DNA of 64,000 bases, taken from positions 186,001-250,000 of the forward strand of contig NW_027469206.1 in the NCBI RefSeq assembly GCF_051020765.1. Reading direction: 5' to 3'. Numbering within the stretch: the stretch's first letter is position 1; each line of letters begins with the position of its first letter. Shown here piece by piece: positions 46,249 to 57,281 of this stretch. Below the pieces are notes generated by a model that was not told the origin of the DNA, did no database searches, and saw only the letters and a list, made by a program, of their open reading frames with translations. The position numbers were made by a program, and so were the translations under genes. The DNA comes from Lasioglossum baleicum. Lineage: Eukaryota; Arthropoda; Insecta; Hymenoptera; Halictidae.

Positions 46249-48075
46249 ATGACTTTTGCATTATGCGTTATGCGTTATGCGTTATGGGCTATGCGTTATG
46301 CGTTATGCGTTATGCGATATGCGTTATGCGTTATGCGTTATGCGTTATGCGTTATGCGTTATGCGTTATGCGTTATGCGTTATGCGTTATGCGTTATGCG
46401 TTATGCGTTATGCGTTATGCGTTATGCGTTATGCGTTATGCGTTATGCGTTATGCGTTATGCGTTATGCGTTATGCGTTATGCGTTATGCGTTATGCGTT
46501 ATGCGTTATGCGTTATGCGTTATGCGTTATGCGTTATGCGTTATGCGTTATGCGTTATGCGTTATGCGTTATGCGTTATGACTTTTGCATTATGCGTTAT
46601 GCGTTATGCGTTATGCGTTATGGGCTATGCGTTATGCGTTATGCGTTATGCGTTATGAGTTTTGCGTTACGCGTTAAGCGTTATGCGCAATGGGTTATGC
46701 GTTATGCGTTATGCGTTATGCGTTATGCGTTATGCGTTATGGGCTAAGCGTTATGCCTTATGGTTTATACGTTATGCGTTATGCGTTATGCGTTATGAGT
46801 TTTGCGTTACGCGTTAAGCGTTATGCGCAATGGGTTATGCGTTATGCGTTATGCGTTATGCGTTATGCGTTATGCGTTATGCGTTATGCGTTATGCGTTA
46901 TGCGTTATGCGTTATGCGTTATGCGTTATGCGTTATGCGTTATGCGTTATGCGTTATGCGTTATGCGTTATGCGTTATGCGTTATGCGTTATGCGTTATG
47001 CGTTATGCGTTATGCGTTATGCGTTATGCGTTATGCGTTATGCGTTATGCGTTATGCGTTATGCGTTATGCGTTATGGGCTATGCGTTATGCGTTATGCG
47101 TTATGCGTTATGCGTTATGCGTTATGCGTTATGCGTTATGCGTTATGCGTTATGCGTTATGCGTTATGCGTTATGCGTTATGCGTTATGCGTTATGCGTT
47201 ATGCGTTATGCGTTATGCGTTATGCGTTATGCGTTATGCGTTATGCGTTATGCGTTATGCGTTATGCGTTATGCGTTATGCGTTATGCGTTATGCGTTAT
47301 GCGTTATGCGTTATGCGTTATGCGTTATGCGTTATGCGTTATGCGTTATGCGTTATGCGTTATGACTTTTGCATTATGCGTTATGCGTTATGCGTTATGG
47401 GCTATGCGTTATGCGTTATGCGTTATGCGTTATGAGTTTTGCGTTACGCGTTAAGCGTTATGCGCAATGGGTTATGCGTTATGCGTTATGCGTTATGCGT
47501 TATGCGTTAAGCGTTATGCGTAACGGGTTATGTGTTATGCGTTATGCGTTATGCGTTATGCGTTATGCGTTATGCGTTATGCGTTATGCGTTATGCGTTA
47601 TGCGTTATGCGTTATGCGTTATGCGTTATGCGTTATGCGTTATGCGTTATGCGTTATGCGTTATGCGTTATGCGTTATGCGTTATGCGTTATGCGTTATG
47701 CGTTATGCGTTATGCGTTATGCGTTATGCGTTATGACTTTTGCATTATGCGTTATGCGTTATGCGTTATGCGTTATGCGTTATGCGTTATGCGTTATGGG
47801 CTATGCGTTATGCGTTATGCGTTATGCGTTATGAGTTTTGCGTTACGCGTTAAGCGTTATGCGCAATGGGTTATGCGTTATGCGTTATGCGTTATGCGTT
47901 ATGCGTTATGCGTTATGCGTTATGCGTTATGCGTTATGCGTTATGCGTTATGCGTTATGCGTTATGCGTTATGCGTTATGCGTTATGCGTTATGCGTTAT
48001 GCGTTATGCGTTATGCGTTATGCGTTATGCGTTATGCGTTATGCGTTATGCGTTATGCGTTATGCGTTATGCGTT
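46249..48075 (+). repeat. 1.85-kb tandem repeat, copy 1
   Basis: Order: A46249-B46284, L46312, A46578-B46620-C46655, D46739, C46795, B47075, A47362-B47397-C47432, E+47509, A47733-B47796-C47831. Length 1827 bp (261 units). The A at 47733 is followed by seven units before B, a spacing shared only with its partner at 49574. Confidence 0.93.
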
Positions 48076-49937
48076 ATGACTTTTGCATTATGCGTTATGC
48101 GTTATGCGTTATGGGCTATGCGTTATGCGTTATGCGTTATGCGATATGCGTTATGCGTTATGCGTTATGCGTTATGCGTTATGCGTTATGCGTTATGCGT
48201 TATGCGTTATGCGTTATGCGTTATGCGTTATGCGTTATGCGTTATGCGTTATGCGTTATGCGTTATGCGTTATGCGTTATGCGTTATGCGTTATGCGTTA
48301 TGCGTTATGCGTTATGCGTTATGCGTTATGCGTTATGCGTTATGCGTTATGCGTTATGCGTTATGCGTTATGCGTTATGCGTTATGCGTTATGCGTTATG
48401 CGTTATGCGTTATGCGTTATGCGTTATGCGTTATGACTTTTGCATTATGCGTTATGCGTTATGCGTTATGCGTTATGGGCTATGCGTTATGCGTTATGCG
48501 TTATGCGTTATGAGTTTTGCGTTACGCGTTAAGCGTTATGCGCAATGGGTTATGCGTTATGCGTTATGCGTTATGCGTTATGCGTTATGCGTTATGGGCT
48601 AAGCGTTATGCCTTATGGTTTATACGTTATGCGTTATGCGTTATGCGTTATGAGTTTTGCGTTACGCGTTAAGCGTTATGCGCAATGGGTTATGCGTTAT
48701 GCGTTATGCGTTATGCGTTATGCGTTATGCGTTATGCGTTATGCGTTATGCGTTATGCGTTATGCGTTATGCGTTATGCGTTATGCGTTATGCGTTATGC
48801 GTTATGCGTTATGCGTTATGCGTTATGCGTTATGCGTTATGCGTTATGCGTTATGCGTTATGCGTTATGCGTTATGCGTTATGCGTTATGCGTTATGCGT
48901 TATGCGTTATGCGTTATGCGTTATGCGTTATGGGCTATGCGTTATGCGTTATGCGTTATGCGTTATGCGTTATGCGTTATGCGTTATGCGTTATGCGTTA
49001 TGCGTTATGCGTTATGCGTTATGCGTTATGCGTTATGCGTTATGCGTTATGCGTTATGCGTTATGCGTTATGCGTTATGCGTTATGCGTTATGCGTTATG
49101 CGTTATGCGTTATGCGTTATGCGTTATGCGTTATGCGTTATGCGTTATGCGTTATGCGTTATGCGTTATGCGTTATGCGTTATGCGTTATGCGTTATGCG
49201 TTATGCGTTATGACTTTTGCATTATGCGTTATGCGTTATGCGTTATGGGCTATGCGTTATGCGTTATGCGTTATGCGTTATGAGTTTTGCGTTACGCGTT
49301 AAGCGTTATGCGCAATGGGTTATGCGTTATGCGTTATGCGTTATGCGTTATGCGTTAAGCGTTATGCGTAACGGGTTATGTGTTATGCGTTATGCGTTAT
49401 GCGTTATGCGTTATGCGTTATGCGTTATGCGTTATGCGTTATGCGTTATGCGTTATGCGTTATGCGTTATGCGTTATGCGTTATGCGTTATGCGTTATGC
49501 GTTATGCGTTATGCGTTATGCGTTATGCGTTATGCGTTATGCGTTATGCGTTATGCGTTATGCGTTATGCGTTATGACTTTTGCATTATGCGTTATGCGT
49601 TATGCGTTATGCGTTATGCGTTATGCGTTATGCGTTATGGGCTATGCGTTATGCGTTATGCGTTATGCGTTATGAGTTTTGCGTTACGCGTTAAGCGTTA
49701 TGCGCAATGGGTTATGCGTTATGCGTTATGCGTTATGCGTTATGCGTTATGCGTTATGCGTTATGCGTTATGCGTTATGCGTTATGCGTTATGCGTTATG
49801 CGTTATGCGTTATGCGTTATGCGTTATGCGTTATGCGTTATGCGTTATGCGTTATGCGTTATGCGTTATGCGTTATGCGTTATGCGTTATGCGTTATGCG
49901 TTATGCGTTATGCGTTATGCGTTATGCGTTATGCGTT
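48076..49937 (+). repeat. 1.85-kb tandem repeat, copy 2
   Basis: Order: A48076-B48111, L48139, A48433-B48475-C48510, D48594, C48650, B48930, A49210-B49245-C49280, E+49357, A49574-B49637-C49672. Length 1862 bp (266 units). Offsets from copy 1 are 1827, 1855, 1848 and 1841 bp, so three whole-unit length changes fall between matching elements, all in canonical runs. Confidence 0.93.
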
Positions 49938-51757
49938 ATGACTTTTGCATTATGCGTTATGCGTTATGCGTTATGCGTTATGGGCTATGCGTTATGCGTT
50001 ATGCGTTATGCGTTATGAGTTTTGCGTTACGCGTTAAGCGTTATGCGCAATGGGTTATGCGTTATGCGTTATGCGTTATGCGTTATGCGTTATGCGTTAT
50101 GCGTTATGCGTTATGCGTTATGCGTTATGCGTTATGCGTTATGCGTTATGCGTTATGCGTTATGCGTTATGCGTTATGCGTTATGCGTTATGCGTTATGC
50201 GTTATGCGTTATGCGTTATGCGTTATGCGTTATGCGTTATGCGTTATGCGTTATGCGTTATGAGTTTTGCGTTACGCGTTAAGCGTTATGCGCAATGGGT
50301 TATGCGTTATGCGTTATGCGTTATGCGTTATGCGTTATGCGTTATGCGTTATGCGTTATGCGTTATGCGTTATGCGTTATGCGTTATGCGTTATGCGTTA
50401 TGCGTTATGCGTTATGCGTTATGCGTTATGCGTTATGCGTTATGCGTTATGCGTTATGACTTTTGCATTATGCGTTATGCGTTATGCGTTATGGGCTATG
50501 CGTTATGCGTTATGCGTTATGCGTTATGAGTTTTGCGTTACGCGTTAAGCGTTATGCGCAATGGGTTATGCGTTATGCGTTATGCGTTATGCGTTATGCG
50601 TTATGCGTTATGCGTTAAGCGTTATGCGTAACGGGTTATGCGTTATGCGTTATGCGTTATGCGTTATGCGTTATGCGTTATGCGTTATGCGTTATGCGTT
50701 ATGCGTTATGCGTTATGCGTTATGCGTTATGCGTTATGCGTTATGCGTTATGCGTTATGCGTTATGCGTTATGCGTTATGCGTTATGCGTTATGCGTTAT
50801 GCGTTATGCGTTCTGCGTTATGCGTTATGCGTTATGCGTTATGCGTTATGCGTTATGCGTTATGCGTTATGCGTTATGCGTTATGCGTTATGCGTTATGC
50901 GTTATGCGTTATGCGTTATGCGTTATGCGTTATGCGTTATGCGTTATGCGTTATGCGTTATGCGTTATGCGTTATGCGTTATGCGTTATGCGTTATGCGT
51001 TATGCGTTATGCGTTATGCGTTATGCGTTATGCGTTATGCGTTATGCGTTATGCGTTATGCGTTATGCGTTATGCGTTATGCGTTATGCGTTATGACTTT
51101 TGCATTATGCGTTATGCGTTATGGGCTATGCGTTATGCGTTATGCGTTATGCGTTATGCGTTATGCGTTATGCGTTATGCGTTATGCGTTATGCGTTATG
51201 CGTTATGCGTTATGCGTTATGCGTTATGCGTTATGCGTTATGCGTTATGCGTTATGCGTTATGCGTTATGCGTTATGCGTTATGCGTTATGCGTTATGCG
51301 TTATGCGTTATGCGTTATGCGTTATGCGTTATGCGTTATGCGTTATGCGTTATGCGTTATGCGTTATGACTTTTGCATTATGCGTTATGCGTTATGGGCT
51401 ATGCGTTATGAGTTTTGCGTTACGCGTTAAGCGTTATGCGCAATGGGTTATGCGTTATGCGTTATGCGTTATGCGTTATGCGTTATGCGTTATGCGTTAT
51501 GCGTTATGCGTTATGCGTTATGCGTTATGCGTTATGCGTTATGCGTTATGCGTTATGCGTTATGCGTTATGCGTTATGCGTTATGGGCTAAGCGTTATGC
51601 CTTATGGTTTATACGTTATGCGTTATGCGTTATGCGTTATGCGTTATGCGTTATGCGTTATGCGTTATGCGTTATGCGTTATGCGTTATGCGTTATGCGT
51701 TATGCGTTATGCGTTATGCGTTATGCGTTATGCGTTATGCGTTATGCGTTATGCGTT

Positions 51758-51799
51758 ATGAGTTTTGCGTTACGCGTTAAGCGTTATGTGCAATGGGTT
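51758..51799 (+). repeat. C cassette with C4T in unit 5
   Basis: Unit 5 is ATGTGCA (51786-51792), which removes both the CpG and the TGCGCA sequence. A private CpG to TpG transition in the C downstream of the D at 51583. Confidence 0.92.
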
Positions 51800-53724
51800 A
51801 TGCGTTATGCGTTATGCGTTATGCGTTATGCGTTATGCGTTATGCGTTATGCGTTATGCGTTATGCGTTATGCGTTATGCGTTATGCGTTATGCGTTATG
51901 CGTTATGCGTTATGCGTTATGCGTTATGCGTTATGCGTTATGCGTTATGCGTTATGCGTTATGCGTTATGCGTTATGCGTTATGCGTTATGCGTTATGCG
52001 TTATGACTTTTGCATTATGCGTTATGCGTTATGCGTTATGGGCTATGCGTTATGCGTTATGCGTTATGCGTTATGAGTTTTGCGTTACGCGTTAAGCGTT
52101 ATGCGCAATGGGTTATGCGTTATGCGTTATGCGTTATGCGTTATGCGTTATGCGTTATGCGTTATGCGTTATGCGTTATGCGTTATGCGTTATGCGTTAT
52201 GCGTTATGCGTTATGCGTTATGCGTTATGCGTTATGCGTTATGCGTTATGCGTTATGCGTTATGCGTTATGCGTTATGCGTTATGCGTTATGCGTTATGC
52301 GTTATGCGTTATGAGTTTTGCGTTACGCGTTAAGCGTTATGCGCAATGGGTTATGCGTTATGCGTTATGCGTTATGCGTTATGCGTTATGCGTTATGCGT
52401 TATGCGTTATGCGTTATGCGTTATGCGTTATGCGTTATGCGTTATGCGTTATGCGTTATGCGTTATGCGTTATGCGTTATGAGTTTTGCGTTACGCGTTA
52501 AGCGTTATGCGCAATGGGTTATGCGTTATGCGTTATGCGTTATGCGTTATGCGTTATGCGTTATGCGTTATGCGTTATGCGTTATGCGTTATGCGTTATG
52601 CGTTATGCGTTATGCGTTATGCGTTATGCGTTATGCGTTATGCGTTATGCGTTATGCGTTATGCGTTATGCGTTATGCGTTATGAGTTTTGCGTTACGCG
52701 TTAAGCGTTATGCGCAATGGGTTATGCGTTATGCGTTATGCGTTATGCGTTATGCGTTAAGCGTTATGCGTAACGGGTTATGTGTTATGCGTTATGCGTT
52801 ATGCGTTATGCGTTATGCGTTATGCGTTATGCGTTATGCGTTATGCGTTATGCGTTATGCGTTATGCGTTATGCGTTATGCGTTATGCGTTATGCGTTAT
52901 GACTTTTGCATTATGCGTTATGCGTTATGCGTTATGGGCTATGCGTTATGCGTTATGCGTTATGCGTTATGAGTTTTGCGTTACGCGTTAAGCGTTATGC
53001 GCAATGGGTTATGCGTTATGCGTTATGCGTTATGCGTTATGCGTTATGCGTTATGCGTTATGCGTTATGCGTTATGCGTTATGCGTTATGCGTTATGCGT
53101 TATGCGTTATGCGTTATGCGTTATGCGTTATGCGTTATGCGTTATGCGTTATGCGTTATGCGTTATGCGTTATGCGTTATGCGTTATGCGTTATGCGTTA
53201 TGCGTTATGCGTTATGCGTTATGCGTTATGCGTTATGAGTTTTGCGTTACGCGTTAAGCGTTATGCGCAATGGGTTATGCGTTATGCGTTATGCGTTATG
53301 CGTTATGCGTTATGCGTTATGCGTTATGCGTTATGCGTTATGCGTTATGCGTTATGCGTTATGCGTTATGCGTTATGCGTTATGCGTTATGCGTTATGCG
53401 TTATGCGTTATGACTTTTGCATTATGCGTTATGCGTTATGCGTTATGGGCTATGCGTTATGCGTTATGCGTTATGCGTTATGAGTTTTGCGTTACGCGTT
53501 AAGCGTTATGCGCAATGGGTTATGCGTTATGCGTTATGCGTTATGCGTTATGCGTTATGCGTTATGCGTTAAGCGTTATGCGTAACGGGTTATGCGTTAT
53601 GCGTTATGCGTTATGCGTTATGCGTTATGCGTTATGCGTTATGCGTTATGCGTTATGCGTTATGCGTTATGCGTTATGCGTTATGCGTTATGCGTTATGC
53701 GTTATGCGTTATGCGTTCTGCGTT

Positions 53725-54326
53725 ATGCGTTATGCGTTATGCGTTATGCGTTATGCGTTATGCGTTATGCGTTATGCGTTATGCGTTATGCGTTATGCGT
53801 TATGCGTTATGCGTTATGCGTTATGCGTTATGCGTTATGCGTTATGCGTTATGCGTTATGCGTTATGCGTTATGCGTTATGCGTTATGCGTTATGCGTTA
53901 TGCGTTATGCGTTATGCGTTATGCGTTATGCGTTATGCGTTATGCGTTATGCGTTATGCGTTATGCGTTATGCGTTATGCGTTATGCGTTATGCGTTATG
54001 CGTTATGCGTTATGCGTTATGCGTTATGCGTTATGCGTTATGCGTTATGCGTTATGCGTTATGCGTTATGCGTTATGCGTTATGCGTTATGCGTTATGCG
54101 TTATGCGTTATGCGTTATGCGTTATGCGTTATGCGTTATGCGTTATGCGTTATGCGTTATGCGTTATGCGTTATGCGTTATGCGTTATGCGTTATGCGTT
54201 ATGCGTTATGCGTTATGCGTTATGCGTTATGCGTTATGCGTTATGCGTTATGCGTTATGCGTTATGCGTTATGCGTTATGCGTTATGCGTTATGCGTTAT
54301 GCGTTATGCGTTATGCGTTATGCGTT
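53725..54326 (+). repeat. Longest pure run (86 canonical units, 602 bp)
   Basis: No variant unit between the G unit at 53718 and cassette A at 54327. In related G-to-A intervals the runs are 147 bp (9611), 273 bp (50813), 182 bp (55160) and 196 bp (60964), so this one has expanded or the others have shrunk. Confidence 0.93.
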
Positions 54327-54613
54327 ATGACTTTTGCATTATGCGTTATGCGTTATGCGTTATGGGCTATGCGTTATGCGTTATGCGTTATGCGTTATGA
54401 GTTTTGCGTTACGCGTTAAGCGTTATGCGCAATGGGTTATGCGTTATGCGTTATGCGTTATGCGTTATGCGTTATGCGTTATGCGTTATGCGTTATGCGT
54501 TATGCGTTATGCGTTATGCGTTATGCGTTATGCGTTATGCGTTATGCGTTATGCGTTATGCGTTATGCGTTATGCGTTATGCGTTATGCGTTATGCGTTA
54601 TGCGTTATGCGTT

Positions 54614-54655
54614 ATGAGTTTTGCGTTACGCGTTAAGCGTTATGCGCATTGGGTT
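54614..54655 (+). repeat. C cassette with A1T in unit 6
   Basis: The last unit is TTGGGTT (54649-54655) instead of ATGGGTT. Private change in the C that follows the one at 54397. Confidence 0.92.
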
Positions 54656-55929
54656 ATGCGTTATGCGTTATGCGTTATGCGTTATGCGTTATGCGTTATG
54701 CGTTATGCGTTATGCGTTATGCGTTATGCGTTATGCGTTATGCGTTATGCGTTATGCGTTATGCGTTATGCGTTATGCGTTATGCGTTATGCGTTATGCG
54801 TTATGCGTTATGCGTTATGCGTTATGCGTTATGCGTTATGCGTTATGCGTTATGCGTTATGACTTTTGCATTATGCGTTATGCGTTATGCGTTATGGGCT
54901 ATGCGTTATGCGTTATGCGTTATGCGTTATGAGTTTTGCGTTACGCGTTAAGCGTTATGCGCAATGGGTTATGCGTTATGCGTTATGCGTTATGCGTTAT
55001 GCGTTATGCGTTATGCGTTAAGCGTTATGCGTAACGGGTTATGCGTTATGCGTTATGCGTTATGCGTTATGCGTTATGCGTTATGCGTTATGCGTTATGC
55101 GTTATGCGTTATGCGTTATGCGTTATGCGTTATGCGTTATGCGTTATGCGTTATGCGTTCTGCGTTATGCGTTATGCGTTATGCGTTATGCGTTATGCGT
55201 TATGCGTTATGCGTTATGCGTTATGCGTTATGCGTTATGCGTTATGCGTTATGCGTTATGCGTTATGCGTTATGCGTTATGCGTTATGCGTTATGCGTTA
55301 TGCGTTATGCGTTATGCGTTATGCGTTATGCGTTATGCGTTATGCGTTATGACTTTTGCATTATGCGTTATGCGTTATGCGTTATGGGCTATGCGTTATG
55401 AGTTTTGCGTTACGCGTTAAGCGTTATGCGCAATGGGTTATGCGTTATGCGTTATGCGTTATGCGTTATGCGTTATGCGTTATGCGTTATGCGTTATGCG
55501 TTATGCGTTATGCGTTATGCGTTATGCGTTATGCGTTATGCGTTATGCGTTATGGGCTAAGCGTTATGCCTTATGGTTTATACGTTATGCGTTATGCGTT
55601 ATGCGTTATGCGTTATGCGTTATGCGTTATGCGTTATGCGTTATGCGTTATGCGTTATGCGTTATGCGTTATGCGTTATGCGTTATGCGTTATGCGTTAT
55701 GCGTTATGCGTTATGCGTTATGCGTTATGCGTTATGCGTTATGCGTTATGAGTTTTGCGTTACGCGTTAAGCGTTATGCGCAATGGGTTATGCGTTATGC
55801 GTTATGCGTTATGCGTTATGCGTTATGCGTTATGCGTTATGCGTTATGCGTTATGCGTTATGCGTTATGCGTTATGCGTTATGCGTTATGCGTTATGCGT
55901 TATGCGTTATGCGTTATGCGTTATGCGTT

Positions 55930-55943
55930 ATGGTTTATACGTT
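55930..55943 (+). repeat. Partial D (last two units)
   Basis: Only the C4G+G5T and G3A units are present, in a canonical run between C at 55748 and A at 56126. The downstream higher-order copy has C at 61790 and E+ at 61867 in the corresponding interval, so this stretch differs between copies. Confidence 0.9.
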
Positions 55944-56307
55944 ATGCGTTATGCGTTATGCGTTATGCGTTATGCGTTATGCGTTATGCGTTATGCGTTA
56001 TGCGTTATGCGTTATGCGTTATGCGTTATGCGTTATGCGTTATGCGTTATGCGTTATGCGTTATGCGTTATGCGTTATGCGTTATGCGTTATGCGTTATG
56101 CGTTATGCGTTATGCGTTATGCGTTATGACTTTTGCATTATGCGTTATGCGTTATGCGTTATGGGCTATGCGTTATGCGTTATGCGTTATGAGTTTTGCG
56201 TTACGCGTTAAGCGTTATGCGCAATGGGTTATGCGTTATGCGTTATGCGTTATGCGTTATGCGTTATGCGTTATGCGTTATGCGTTATGCGTTATGCGTT
56301 ATGCGTT

Positions 56308-56349
56308 ATGGTTTATACGTTATGCGTTAAGCGTTATGCGCAATGGGTT
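56308..56349 (+). repeat. Hybrid of D tail and C tail
   Basis: The last two units of D (C4G+G5T, then G3A) are followed by one canonical unit and the last three units of C (T2A, T6C+T7A, C4G). It looks like a recombination junction between a D and a C cassette, or the remains of a D-3-C block with an internal deletion. No second copy was found. Confidence 0.88.
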
Positions 56350-56986
56350 ATGCGTTATGCGTTATGCGTTATGCGTTATGCGTTATGCGTTATGCGTTAT
56401 GCGTTATGCGTTATGCGTTATGCGTTATGCGTTATGCGTTATGCGTTATGCGTTATGCGTTATGCGTTATGCGTTATGCGTTATGCGTTATGCGTTATGC
56501 GTTATGCGTTATGCGTTATGCGTTATGACTTTTGCATTATGCGTTATGCGTTATGCGTTATGGGCTATGCGTTATGCGTTATGCGTTATGAGTTTTGCGT
56601 TACGCGTTAAGCGTTATGCGCAATGGGTTATGCGTTATGCGTTATGCGTTATGCGTTATGCGTTATGCGTTATGCGTTATGCGTTATGCGTTATGCGTTA
56701 TGCGTTATGCGTTATGCGTTATGCGTTATGCGTTATGCGTTATGCGTTATGCGTTATGCGTTATGCGTTATGCGTTATGCGTTATGCGTTATGCGTTATG
56801 AGTTTTGCGTTACGCGTTAAGCGTTATGCGCAATGGGTTATGCGTTATGCGTTATGCGTTATGCGTTATGCGTTATGCGTTATGCGTTATGCGTTATGCG
56901 TTATGCGTTATGCGTTATGCGTTATGCGTTATGCGTTATGCGTTATGCGTTATGCGTTATGCGTTATGCGTTATGCGTTATGCGTT

Positions 56987-57042
56987 ATGAGTTTTGCGTT
57001 ATGAGTTTTGCGTTACGCGTTAAGCGTTATGCGCAATGGGTT
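56987..57042 (+). repeat. Double-headed C (first two units repeated), copy 1
   Basis: The C4A and A1T units occur at 56987-57000 and again as the start of a full C at 57001-57042. It is followed 77 bp downstream by E+ at 57078. Its duplicate is at 62861. Confidence 0.94.
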
Positions 57043-57273
57043 ATGCGTTATGCGTTATGCGTTATGCGTTATGCGTTAAGCGTTATGCGTAACGGGTTAT
57101 GTGTTATGCGTTATGCGTTATGCGTTATGCGTTATGCGTTATGCGTTATGCGTTATGCGTTATGCGTTATGCGTTATGCGTTATGCGTTATGCGTTATGC
57201 GTTATGCGTTATGCGTTATGCGTTATGCGTTATGCGTTATGCGTTATGCGTTATGCGTTATGCGTTATGCGTT

Positions 57274-57281
57274 ATGGTGTT
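57274..57281 (+). repeat. 8-bp unit M (phase shift), copy 1
   Basis: The unit reads ATGGTGTT, eight bases: a G inserted into a C4T-type unit. It is the first place where the 7-bp register changes (from multiples of 7 to +1). It lies 36 bp before cassette A at 57310 and about 170 bp after E+ (57078-57105). It has one duplicate at 63169. Confidence 0.96.

Larger units (their letters stand above)
49938..54858 (+). repeat. Array segment 7: repeated A-B-C-E-G starts and C clusters
   Basis: Order: A49938-B49980-C50015, C50260, A50456-B-C50526, E50617, G50813, A51093-B51121, A51366-B51394-C51408, D51583, C51758 (C4T), A52003-B-C52073, C52311, C52479, C52682, E+52759, A52899-B-C52969, C53235, A53410-B-C53480, E53571, G53718, 86 pure units, A54327-B-C54397, C54614 (A1T). 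Four C cassettes in a row at 52073-52723 have no A or D between them. The A-B-C-E-G string begins the 5.8-kb repeats downstream as well. Confidence 0.9.
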
